Positions 13,701-24,485 of a stretch of 64,000 nucleotides of DNA are shown here, piece after piece. This DNA comes from Erythrocercus mccallii (Eukaryota > Chordata > Aves > Passeriformes > Dicruridae). The notes below the pieces were generated by a model, which saw only the letters and a program-made list of their open reading frames with translations, did not search any database and had not been told where the DNA came from. The stretch covers positions 37,346 to 101,345 of the forward strand of contig VZRG01001054.1 of assembly GCA_013397435.1 (NCBI GenBank), written 5' to 3'. Positions within the stretch are counted from its first letter, which is position 1, and each line of letters starts with the position of its first letter. A program made the position numbers and the translations under genes.

Positions 13701-14520
13701 AAATAGGGATGGAATAGCTCCTTTTGCTGATGTGAATAAGGAATATACCCGTAATTCTGGATTGTTAGGACCAGATACGAAATCTAGTGGGTCAAGATGT
13801 GCAGTTGGTGGTCTATAGTTGAACCAGGTAGATTCATGGACAAAGGAAATTCAAAAACTGCTCATGTGGTTGGTATTTTCATTGTACTGGAGTCTTTATG
13901 GCCAAAAGTTTTACCAGTTCAGACAGGATATGAATCCTCAGAGATGGTTTTGACCTGGTTCTCTGGTTCTTAACTGCTACTAAAAAGGAAAAAAAATATC
14001 TGCTTCCTATTCATTTATCCCCTTCCCTGCCACTGACTTTGAGCTGGACTAAACATTTGAATCTACATAGAATCCTAATACTGAAATCAACATTTCTGCA
14101 AAGATTTTTGCGTTTCCTCTGTGCTCAGTGATGTCACCCCTGTGACAGCTTTGCTTTATTTTCTACAAAGCAGTTGAGATTTATTGTGCATGTCACTCCT
14201 TTTCATGAGCTTATTTTATGGTGTGGCTGATCTTATGGCAAACAAAGCTTTTCCTCATATTTCCAGGGTTTGTTGTTTTTTCTTTCCTCATTCTGTATTC
14301 AAGAAAAACTCAGGAAATGGGGCAGTTTGGAAACTGTTACTCTTTAGGAGTTAATATTTTTTAAAGCCCTGAAGTATAGAATTCCCCCAAAATCATCTTG
14401 TGGCAGCCAAATTTTCATGATGTTATGATTCATGTATAAGCTGACATCCATTCAGCTGTTGTCAAGTGCCTTCACTGAATTATGTCCAGGCATTTGCATT
14501 CTAAAAGGAGTAGAAATCAT
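7701..14520. other. Unique non-coding stretch
   Basis: No exon or mobile element is recognised. Composition varies: about 7700-8140, 9090-9700 and 11100-11400 are GC-richer and hold the longer chance open frames (178 codons at 9197-9733 plus, 162 codons at 10996-11484 plus). Neither has a recognisable domain, a credible initiator context or neighbouring exon signals that I could identify. The stretch from about 11900 to 14500 is AT-rich with no repeat structure beyond very short TG runs near 12598. Confidence 0.55.
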
Positions 14521-14598
14521 AAAAACATAAAACAAAACCCCAAACCAACAAACAAAACCCCAAACCAAACCAAAAAAACCAACTCCAAACCAAAAAAA
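14521..14598. repeat. A/C-rich low-complexity block with a 20-bp period
   Basis: The plus strand is almost only A and C. The 17-mer AACAAAACCCCAAACCA occurs at 14531-14547 and again at 14551-14567, a 20-bp period, followed by looser CCAAA units. Similar A/C-rich blocks occur at 28392, 33632, 41823 and 54766. Confidence 0.9.
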
Positions 14599-15790
14599 TT
14601 TACTCTCTGAACTGTTTTAACCACTTCTGTGGGAAGTGTCATCTAAGACACAAGGTCACAAACTGTTTCCCCATGAGAATGGCAGTCACAAAATCCTTTT
14701 GAAAGGGGGGAAGAATACAAGGTTAGGACTTGGATAGCAAAAATACTTTGTGTTCCCAGAGTGGTCTGGTAAATGTAGCAGTACTTCAAGGGCTCAAAAA
14801 TGAATATTTATCACTCAAAACTCTTTACTGAAACACTGCAAAATAGCAAAACCTTTACTGTGCCACTTTTCAAAGAGAGGCTGCTTTCTTCCTTTAACCA
14901 CATTTTTTACCATGAGTAGCTCTTAGTTTATGTTTTAATGCTGCAGAGGACATGAAATAAGGAAATCTTTGCCCTAAAGTATTGAACAAAAAATGGATAT
15001 GAGAAAAGAACTCAGAAGGGCAAGCAGTGTTAGCTCTACTTTATAGACAGAAAATAGAGAGCAAAGGATGAGTGGTTTTGTTAAGTCCTTCCAGAGAAAA
15101 ATGCTGATGCCAACTGTGTGTCAATGTAGCAGCGTCTCTATCAGCAGAGACAGCGAGGGAAAGATGAGGATGTTGGATTCTGCAAGAATATAACCAAAGC
15201 TACTTTGAAATAAAGAGGAACCTTTGGATTGGCTTAGAAGAATCTGATTTTATTTGTAGTGACTTAGTCAATGTCTGGAGCTGAGGATTCCCCAGGCTTC
15301 TGTCTCATTTTGATATACTTCTATCCATCTTGCCTTTCAGCATCCTTAACTGTGGCGCAGCAAAGAGCATTTCTTTATGAATCTGTGTGCAGAGTGTCTC
15401 AGGACTAGTGCAGTATCTATATGAATGATAGTAACAAATTACATGTTCAAAATCATGAAGTCAATCTGTAGTGCAATGTTGAAGTTCAATCCTTTCCACC
15501 CCGATTTTCCCCAGCTGACTATCCCAGTGTTCTGCTGTGCAAACAGCTTTGCTGGAGCTGTCACTGCCTTTTCAAGTCATTCTCTGTGTGTGACAGTGGC
15601 AGGGGTGCATCATATTTGAATTTCACTTGCTCGTGTGGTTTTTGCAACTCTGAGTTCAGACCTTGCCTAAATGGTCCCTCTATGTCAGAATCCATCAAGC
15701 ATTTTCTTTTCCATCACTCCTGAACAGGATCTGGGGGCTTGGGCACATGGTACTGCCAGAATAAAAGCAAATGCCCAACGCAGAAATAGG
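14599..15790. other. Unique non-coding stretch
   Basis: Nothing is recognised between the A/C-rich block and the hexamer tract: no open frame longer than 64 codons, and no tandem or mobile element. Confidence 0.55.
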
Positions 15791-15887
15791 TTTCTTCCTC
15801 TTCCTCTTCCTCTTCCTCTTCCTCTTCCTCTTCCTCTTCCTCTTCCTCTTCCTCTTCCTCTTCCTCTTCCTCTTCCTCTTCCTCTTC
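15791..15887. repeat. (TTCCTC)n homopyrimidine hexanucleotide tract, about 16 copies before a gap
   Basis: A perfect 6-bp tandem of TTCCTC runs about 97 bases and ends abruptly at the first N. The plus strand is pure pyrimidine and the other strand pure purine, a class able to form triplex (H-) DNA. The tract gives Pro-Leu, Leu-Phe or Lys-Arg runs in translation. The true array length is unknown because it continues into the assembly gap. Confidence 0.97.
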
Positions 15888-16167
15888 NNNNNNNNNNNNN
15901 NNNNNNNNNNNNNNNNNNNNNNNNNNNNNNNNNNNNNNNNNNNNNNNNNNNNNNNNNNNNNNNNNNNNNNNNNNNNNNNNNNNNNNNNNNNNNNNNNNNN
16001 NNNNNNNNNNNNNNNNNNNNNNNNNNNNNNNNNNNNNNNNNNNNNNNNNNNNNNNNNNNNNNNNNNNNNNNNNNNNNNNNNNNNNNNNNNNNNNNNNNNN
16101 NNNNNNNNNNNNNNNNNNNNNNNNNNNNNNNNNNNNNNNNNNNNNNNNNNNNNNNNNNNNNNNNNNN
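15888..16167. other. Assembly gap (280 N)
   Basis: The sequence is 280 consecutive N. The left edge is inside the TTCCTC array. The right edge resumes at a CCCCTTTCCCC stretch that is still pyrimidine-rich, so part of the gap is probably the same array. The 145- and 196-codon frames crossing it are artefacts. Confidence 0.99.
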
Positions 16168-19100
16168 CCCCTTTCCCCATGGCTGCAGATGTTGCTCTCA
16201 CAGAGTGATCATGTGGGTGGTTCAGAAGTGGCCGTATATTCAAACCTTTTCCTTCAAATAGCTGGAATCCACTAAAAGCCCCCATTTGTATTCAGGGCGT
16301 TTCAGCCCTGAGCAACATGAAGGGAAGGGATCAATAATCACATTGCATGATTACACAGCTTCTTGCTGTGCCAGGCTAACTTTAACTCACTCTAATGCTG
16401 AATCCAGCCCTCCTTGATTTGCCTTTCATGTAAGAGTATCCCACCTTCTTCCTTTCACTTAGCTGCCCTCTAGGAATATTTCCCAACTCAACTGTGATAA
16501 CCTTGTCTAACTTCTTCACAGTTTATTCCATTCTCTCTATCTCCTCCCTGATATATTATTTAGGAATTACTACTGGAGGGCCTCATGTTCACCGTTATCT
16601 TTGTTTAGCCTTTATTTCAATGCCACTCTCACTCATCCTGGTCGTACAAACTTGCTCCACTCCTTCAGTAACAGGTGTGTGGCAGCTAGAAAGAAAACCC
16701 TGATTAAACAGCAAATGTGTATCAGGAGGGAAGAGATGGTGAGAGATCTGTGGTGACATGTTGTGAGCTGACAATATGGCCAAACTAGGCACTGGTTCCT
16801 AAAGGAAAACTGAAAATGGCAGCTACGAGTGACTTTTGATTTTCTCTGGTCTTCAGCGTTTTCACAACTTGAGTAACTCTTGACCCAAGATTTATCATCC
16901 CTAATCAGATCTTAATTCTAGTCTGCTCTGCCTCTTACCTGTCCCCAGGCTTTAACAGCACTGACAAATACCTAAAGTTGTCTGAAATTATTTAAAGTGC
17001 GCTTCAGGTACTTCTGTTGTTTTTTAAAAACCAATTAAATTCTCCCCCAGACTAGCTCTTACTGATACCTCTTCCAGCAACAGAGTAATAGCCACTGGTA
17101 TCTCCTACTCAGCAATGCTCCAGGACGGGAGAAGTAGGGGAGGCAAGCCTGTGTCCAAAACTCAGAGCTGCACAAAGGGAATATACTGTGAGAGGATGGA
17201 GGGAGAGAGAAAAACTGAATGTGAGCTTGATGCCAAAATCTGATGAATGCAGCAAATGCAGCAAATGGCCAAAACGAGGTTCCCTTCTGTGTGACCATGA
17301 GCCAAGCCAGGGAGAGAAGGATGTGCTGATGTTTGATTCACTGCTGGTTTCATGTCATGAGGAATCTGGCAGCCACACAGCTTCTGCTGTGTGCCACAAA
17401 ACTCCTGTAGTAAGAAACCACATAAAAAATTATGGAGGGCAAAAATGTTGGCACGAGTATTTCAGATTGTCAGTGCCTGTAATGAAATCTTGCTTTAGGT
17501 ATAGTATCAAATCCCTCTAGTCTGCCTTTATTTCAACCTTATTTATGACCAATTCTTATTTTCCAATGTTTCCAATTGCACAGACAAAAAAAAAAAAAGC
17601 TCTTAATAACGCCACATGAATAGAAAAGTTCTGGTTTTGCAGCATCATCATTAAGTGTCTCTTGCTTTGTGCCCATGTGAATTCGTAAGTTAGGCTCAGG
17701 CCAAAAGGCACCACAGAATGGTTGTTAAGAACAGGAGGAAGGCCTTTATAGATCCAGGCTTATGTCAGGCTTGGAATCTCAAGGGTTTGAGGTACTGGAA
17801 ATGTTGGAATCTGTTGTTTGTCTGAGTTTGTGGAATCTGGAACGATTTGGAGGCTTGAGCCACATTACTCCAATGGGCAGCAACATTGAATGAGGGCATT
17901 TGCAACTCTTTCACTCTGCTCTCAGAAATAACCATTGAGTGGTGCAGGGCTTTCAATCTTTTTCCAAAAACAGGCTATCTAGGGAAGTGGGGATAATCTG
18001 GGAAATGATTTGAAAATTTGTAAGACCCTGAGAGAAACCATCACTCCTTTCTGTGGAGCAAAGATCCTCCATTATTTTCCGCACAGACCAAACTCTGCAA
18101 GAGTTACCAAAGAAAACGGAATGTTTTCTTCCTACAGTGTTTGTTTGCCTTCTCACTTGCTGGTTTTAAGTGCAGGAATCAAAATCTTGGTGTGGGAGAA
18201 GAGCTGTTGCAATGCAGTTTGAAGGTTAAACATCAAGGTATCTTTGAAACTACAAAAGTGGGTGGCGAGATGTTCTCCTGAGATTTGTGAGCTCATTTTT
18301 CTCTTCTAGCACAGAAGAATCCACACCCAGACCTCCCTTGGCTTATTCTCCAGCTCAGCACTGATCCTTTCAGGTTTTACTCATGCCTTGTTTTTCAGCA
18401 ATCTTCAATTTTGACATTGAATCTTCCACAAAACACAAAAAACTTGGATGTTACAGGTTTTTTCAAGGTGGATAATAAATAGCCAGAATTCCACACTGTT
18501 TTTCTCATCACCCACTTGAACATCCAAGGGCAGAGAACTGAATATTGCAAGTAATTACCAGTGTGTTCTACAGTGAAATTTCCATCAGTTAAAATAAGGC
18601 TTTTATCTATTTTTTTGGGTAGTGAAATGGGAAATTCGCTTGCTCTGAGCAAACGGAACATATGTTTATCCCATGTGAGAATCTGCTATTAGCGCCCACA
18701 AGGCTCTAGTTTACACAACATCTATTTTCTTTTTCAGTGGGTAATGAAAAAAGTGTCAGAGACACCCAGGCTCTTCTTCAGTCTCACAGACAGTTATTTC
18801 AAGAACCTGGGAGCAAAGGCCATGGCATTCATTCCCCTTGAGAGATTCACAATGTTATGTACAAAAAATAATCAAACGTCTACATATTTATTTTAAAATT
18901 GGTGTTAAATCCCCTTCAAAAAGCCAAAAATAATACAGAAGGGAAGAGCTGACTTAATTTTTTCTGTTGTTCTGTTCATTGAATGTCACATTATAAGAAG
19001 AGGAAAGTCTTCTGTTGGATTTTGCAGCAAAGTTTTGGCCAGCATTGTTAATTGTTGTTTTTAATAAAGCAAATTGCCTTGGGCTGGAGCTGAATCTCAT

Positions 19101-21230
19101 AAGCCACATGAGTGAAGATTAACTTTTTGTCCTTCCTCTTTTGTGAAGCTGTCAGGAAAGTGTCACTTTTGTTTTTTACCGGTTTTTTTCGCCCTTAAAG
19201 CGTTGCACACATCCCTGCTCGGCATCCTTCAGAGCTGTGTCCTGACTCCATTTCCCTGTTCCAGTGCAAGGGGCGAGGGCATTCCATCAGCATTTGAAGC
19301 AAGTTGCTCTCAAGATTCACACTCCAAGTACAAAATCCTTTGTCATTTCCAAACCAGAGACAGCAGTGTTTGATGAGCTGATATTAGGAACTGCTAACAG
19401 CTCAACAGGCTGATGCCACTGTAGCACAGCCTGTGAAATCTTCTCACATGTCAGCATTTGCTTTTTTAAAGGTCCTTCCTACACAGTGGCACAGACTCCT
19501 TCAGGCTTTTCTCTCAGTGGTTTGTTGTAAGCTAATAGGAACAAAACAATGCCGGGAAGTTGTGTAGCAGAGGTGCAGAGGGGCTCACAGACAGGGCAGC
19601 TGTCGGAGGGGTTATAGATACTGCTGCTAACAGGGAAACCTCCCCAGAGTGATCAGATTTGGATCACTGAACAACTGTGACATCCAAGAGAGTGCTGCTG
19701 AAGTCCCACTGTTCTTGTCATGCCTAATATCGGGGAGGTGATGACCCAACACTCCTCTTACACTGATTTTTTTTTTTTCCCAAGGAAAAAGATGTTCTAA
19801 GGAATCAGAGTCTTTTTTGTCTGCATGTTTGCAGTGATGGATCCCATGATTTAAATCACAATTAATGAATCTGAAGGGATTAGTCTGTAAAATTGGAATA
19901 TTATGTTATTTAATAGAGCAGGAAGAGAGCATTTCTAACCCTTGTGAATTTTAAAGATTCAGAATCTGGGAACACCATCTAGAAGTCCAAACACCATAGG
20001 GCAGGAGGTTCTGAGGACAAGCTGAGGATGCTTTTTCCTGAACAAGTTAAAATTGAATGAAACTATAATCTGGGAAAAAACATCAAAGAAAAATAGCCAA
20101 ATTCTTTCAGAACTCAGGTAGAATGGTTGGGTTTGAAAATTGGCTGCAATTTCTAGAGTGTTGTGCATGTTATTCCATGTGACTCAGCAACATTTCAAGC
20201 AAAAAACATTTCGAATTGAGACAAAAATGTTACTGAAAGGAGAGGATGTGAAAAACATTGGATTTGTGTGGTTTTTCCTATTTTTTTTCAGACCAAATTA
20301 TTTATTTTGATCTTGAAAACGTGTCTATTCTTTTTAGAGAGGTATATGCAGAAGGGAAGAGCAATCCCTCCCCAGCTACCTGTTGTTCCTACCTGCTAAT
20401 TAAGTGGAGGGATTGTCAGGGAGCCTGACAGACAAGTCCATAATCCCTACTTGAGAGGGTTTCAGCAGAGCTTTGTCCCTCATCCCATCACACACTCACA
20501 TAACAAAATGGCTCTGTGACATAATGACAGCCGTGTGTCAGCGGCGTCTGCAAGGAAGGAGATGGAGAAGGAAGATATTCCAGGCTTTCATGTTGGCACC
20601 CTCCCGATGAGTAATTCAGACAGTTTGGAGCCTCCTCATGGTCCTCTCCATCACCCCCACCCCTCTGTTCCCAGCAGCACATTTTGTCTCCTTCAGGAGT
20701 CACACCAGCCTCTCAAAGCTAAATGGTACATGATGTTAGATTAATTGGCTGAAAAAGCATCCCCAGAATGAAGGGAGGTGGGGAGGTTGCTTGTCAGAAG
20801 TGTCGTTCTGTCACACTGAAAATCATAGAAATGAGGAAAGGAAGGATCTGAGTGAAAATGAAGGCTCTAGATGAAAAGGGATTGTAAATGAAAACAAAAT
20901 TCTTGCTTGGAAGTGGCTGGTAGTGGTGGGGGAAGAAAGGAGGGACCAGGGAAAGGAGGGAAAAGAAAGATACAGAGTCCTGGAGGTGTGTGATGGCTGT
21001 CGCCAGCACACACAGGGATCTGAGCAGACGTCCCCTGCTGCTCCTGCCTCACACTCATGGAGAGGAGCCCTTCCCTACCATGGATAGACCTGGTCAGGGA
21101 TCAAATGGGGCCCTGGAAGTGCAGGACCCTGCAGTGGGGAGTGTGCTGGAGAGGAGAAATGCAGTGCTACAGCAGCCTAGGAGATGATCTTGTGTTCCAG
21201 CACCAGGCACACATCAGGAGGAGATTTTGC
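16168..21230. other. Unique non-coding stretch
   Basis: No exon, RNA gene or mobile element is recognised. Open frames are at most 110 codons. A run of 13 A lies near 17587 and a T run near 19769. Around 20870-20970 the plus strand is purine-rich. Confidence 0.55.
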
Positions 21231-21376
21231 CCTGGATAAACCATCCATTGGTGCCCTTGGATAAACCATCCATTGGTAACCCTGGATAAACCATTCATTG
21301 GTGCCCCTGGATAAACCATTGGAGCCCCTGGATAAACCATCCATTGGTGCCCCTGGATACACCACCCCTTGGTGCC
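21231..21376. repeat. 25-bp minisatellite, about 6 units
   Basis: The core TGGATAAACCATCCATTGG recurs with starts at 21233, 21258, 21283, 21308, 21329 and 21354. The spacing is 25, 25, 25, 21 and 25 bp; the 21-bp step is a unit that lost four bases around CCAT. The last unit is diverged (TGGATACACC). The unit length is not a multiple of three, which argues against a coding repeat, although it creates a Gly-Leu-Ser-Arg-like minus-strand frame. Confidence 0.95.
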
Positions 21377-21689
21377 AACTAATCACTGCAGTTCCTGCTG
21401 TAGCAGTGGTTGCATTCAGAGTTGTCTCCTGCTGCTTGTCATGGTTGGCTGTAGTAGAATCAATACTAAATCCTCTCCTCTCTCTTGCTCTTCCATGAAT
21501 TTATTCACAAGAGCTCTGCTCTCCTTGAAACTGAGTTGAAAATGTCTAACTGCTGTCCTGTGGTGTCTGCTCCCAATCCCCAGAATCATTTGGGGGGCTC
21601 TGTGTTAATTCAGTCCAAACTCCTCCATAAACTTGGAGTTCAGTTCTTTCTCACTAAGGTTTGGGAGCCCAACATGTTCCCGAGGTCTG

Positions 21690-21732
21690 TTTTTCTTTCT
21701 TTTTCTTTTTTTTTTTTTTTTTTTTTTTTTTT
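21690..21732. repeat. Pyrimidine tract ending in 27 T
   Basis: A T-rich stretch with scattered C leads into 27 uninterrupted T (21706-21732). It could be a simple homopolymer or the remnant of a poly(A) tail on the minus strand. The sequence to its right shows no recognisable element. Confidence 0.95.
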
Positions 21733-22283
21733 CCCATGAAACCTTCCTTATCACCATATTCTCTATTTGCTGGGGCATCCCCTGTGTTGCCAAATTTCTT
21801 CTTCCTCTGCTTTCCACCCACATGATTTTCTCCTCAGTGTCCATAAGGAATCCATAGAACTGCTGTTTTAATTCCTTTTTTTTTTAGTTTTAATTTCTTC
21901 TATGCTATACACATGCAGAATGATTTTCGTATAACCCACTGCAAGGACTATTCTGGTTAGTGGTTTTCAAGAGAGACTCAAATACCTCTGGTAACAAAAA
22001 TCTGAGGTTCACTTCACAGGAATTCTGGGCTTGTTTTGCTACTTGCAATATTGATGCTCTATAGAAATATGTTGTCTCATTCATTTTGACTGACACTGGC
22101 AGACGTGAAGCTCCTATGCAATAATTAAGACTATTTCTATATGCAAGCTAATTTTTCTTGTAGCCTACATTTGGTGTTCAAAAAGATATTTTTTTAAAGT
22201 CTTAATTTCATGCCAAATATTTCATTCTGAGATACAACAGATGAAGCAAAATTACTTCTTTCATCCAGCTCTGCTGCTGATTT

Positions 22284-22303
22284 TGGTCCCTATATAGGGA
22301 CCA
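22284..22303. other. 20-bp perfect palindrome with TATATA centre
   Basis: The half-site TGGTCCCTAT is followed directly by its exact reverse complement, giving the centre CCCTATATAGGG. No spacer is present. It can form a cruciform or bind a symmetric dimer. The function is unknown. Confidence 0.95.
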
Positions 22304-23837
22304 GGTGCTGACTTCCTAGGTAATGACATCCAATAATGTCAACAAATAGGAGCTGCCTATTGGAGAGGAAAAAATAAAAGCAAAAAGTATTCCAGTGGGA
22401 AGGACAAAGACTGGGAGCTTGGAGGAAGTGTTGAAAATGCTTCTCTGGAGGGTCTCAAATAGAAGTTAAACAAATGTTTCTTTTTAACTTCGTTAGAATT
22501 TGTGTTGGGACTAAAGGAGAAATTACTGGCCTCATGCTCATGTTTTTTGCACCTCTAAGATAAACAGATCACGGTGGCAGGAGAAAGAGAAATTAGCTTC
22601 TCCCAGGGTGTGAGATCAAGGTGAAGCTCCCTTCCTACCTTAGTGCCAAGTCACAGATGCCTCTTTGCTCTGTCACATTGCTACAGAGGAGATCTGTCAT
22701 TAAAAAAAATAAAAAAAAGACAAACAAGCAGCAGTGTTTGCAAACTGAGATGGGCACATTAAAGCATCTTAGGGATGGATTTCTCCCTGTGCTTTTTGTT
22801 GACCGTTTGTTTCCTTTAATTGGAGCATGAAAGGACTGAGCATGTCCAATGCAACTTCTCTATGCTAAGTACCACCTGTCAGGGAAATAAAGACACTCTA
22901 TCAGTCACTTTTCCTTGGAGATTGTAAGTTTTTCAGAAAGACAAGCAGGCACACACCCACGCTGCTCCCCCCCACTGCAATCCCTTCCCATCCAGACTGC
23001 AGTGTGACTAGGAGCAGGAACAACACAGAAAATCCATCCATCTCAACAGTATTTCAAATCTAAGACCTAACCCACAAATAAGTGACTTACCCTCGGCACC
23101 TTCCCAGTAATTTGACTCAATTTGAGAACACTTTCAGCAGTAATACCTGAATAAAAGGGTAGTAGCTATAAATAAATCAGGATCGAAGATATTAGGAGAT
23201 GTTATTAGAAAGACAAAGGCAGATTAAGTGGAAGGGATGAAAAACATACCAACCCAGCCACTCCAGCACAAACAAAATAGAGTAAAATTAGAGCTGGCTG
23301 TAGGCAGAGCTTTGGATGACTGGGGAGTGCATTTGCAGCCTGCTGAGCAAAGGCAATTCTGCCCCCACACTGACGCACAGGAGATTTGGATTAATTTCAG
23401 TCCAGACAGGTAGTGCAGCTGCAGTTTGGGGCTGATAGCTCTGTGGAAAGGCAAACCAGAGGGCTGATGCAGACCTGAGTATTCTGCACCTGCTGGGTAA
23501 CAGAGATATAAATGCTGGAAAAGGGGCAGCCAAAATGTATCTCTTAAGCAACACACAGCGTTGGAGCAGTTTTAGCACAGCTTCCACAACCAGGGGTGTG
23601 ATGTGAAGCTGCTGTGAGGACCAAGGCAGCAATCAGTTTTCCCTGTCTTTGGGCTTCGAAGGGAAGCAATAGGATTTCTTTGGGAGGCTCCAGGATCAGT
23701 TGGATAGACATCTCTGGGTGTGGGTTAGTTTGGGTCTGTCCTTTGCTCATGGTTGGGGTGATATTTTCAAGGTGCTTTCTGGATTTCTGTGGTGTCTGTG
23801 CTGGGACAGGGCTGCTGGACACCCCGAGTGCTTCCCT

Positions 23838-23853
23838 GGGGAGGGAGGGAGGG
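23838..23853 (+). other. G-quadruplex motif with one-base loops
   Basis: Four G runs (GGGG, GGG, GGG, GGG) are separated by single A residues on the plus strand. Quadruplexes with three one-base loops are among the most stable known. It sits in the GC-richer segment at 23.6-24.0 kb. Confidence 0.85.
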
Positions 23854-24440
23854 CAGGCATCATGGCCTGTGGGGGCTGCCAGGAGGTTTTGGGACTCTCA
23901 GCTATGCACAGGTTGGAGTAAATCCAACATCCACTCAGCTGGGGAGGTTGGTGTCACCTCCTGCATAGAAACTGCGCCTGGGGTCTCCTGTCACTCCAGC
24001 TCCCAGGGTTTGAAGCACATTTTCAGCTTGTGCCCAAGCAGTATCAGCAAATGAGCTCTTTGTCCCCCTCAGTTTGTGCCAGCATTATTTTTTCTTGTGA
24101 TTAAGGTCCAGCCACAAATCTGTTCAGAGCCTCATTGTATTTGCTGTTTGCCATTGTTCAGTAGTTTTATTCCGTTTTAAGATTTAAAGAAATAGAAATC
24201 CTTATGGTCAATATCCCTTAACTAAAGAACTTTTTCCATGAAAAAAAAGCAAGTCTCTTTAAAATGTGTGTGTTTGATGTGCCAGAAGATTTCCTCTGTG
24301 AAGAACAGAGGATGAGAATAAATATGGCAATGCAGAAATATGTAGGGGGATAAGACAAAAGGAACAGAAATTTCTCTGACTGAAGAGTTTCCTCCACCAA
24401 GGTAGTGAAAAGAATTGTGTTGCACCTCATTTAAAGGAGA

Positions 24441-24447
24441 TTTTTTT

Positions 24448-24480
<33 letters not shown>
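24441..24480. repeat. T8-A-T31 homopolymer tract
   Basis: Eight T, one A, then 31 uninterrupted T (24450-24480). Read on the minus strand this is a long A tail following a sequence that could be a transcript 3' end (see findings). A plain homopolymer expansion is the alternative. Confidence 0.96.

Positions 24481-24485
<5 letters not shown>

Larger units (their letters stand above)
21377..24440. other. Unique non-coding stretch with a long T tract
   Basis: No gene is recognised. Contents described separately are the T tract (21690-21732), the palindrome (22284-22303) and the G-quadruplex motif (23838-23853). The segment 23600-24050 is GC-richer and holds a 146-codon open frame with no recognisable domain. 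Confidence 0.55.

Noticed and set aside
15671..16285. 196-codon frames on both strands
   Set aside because: They are made of the TTCCTC array translation and the N run, so they are artefacts.
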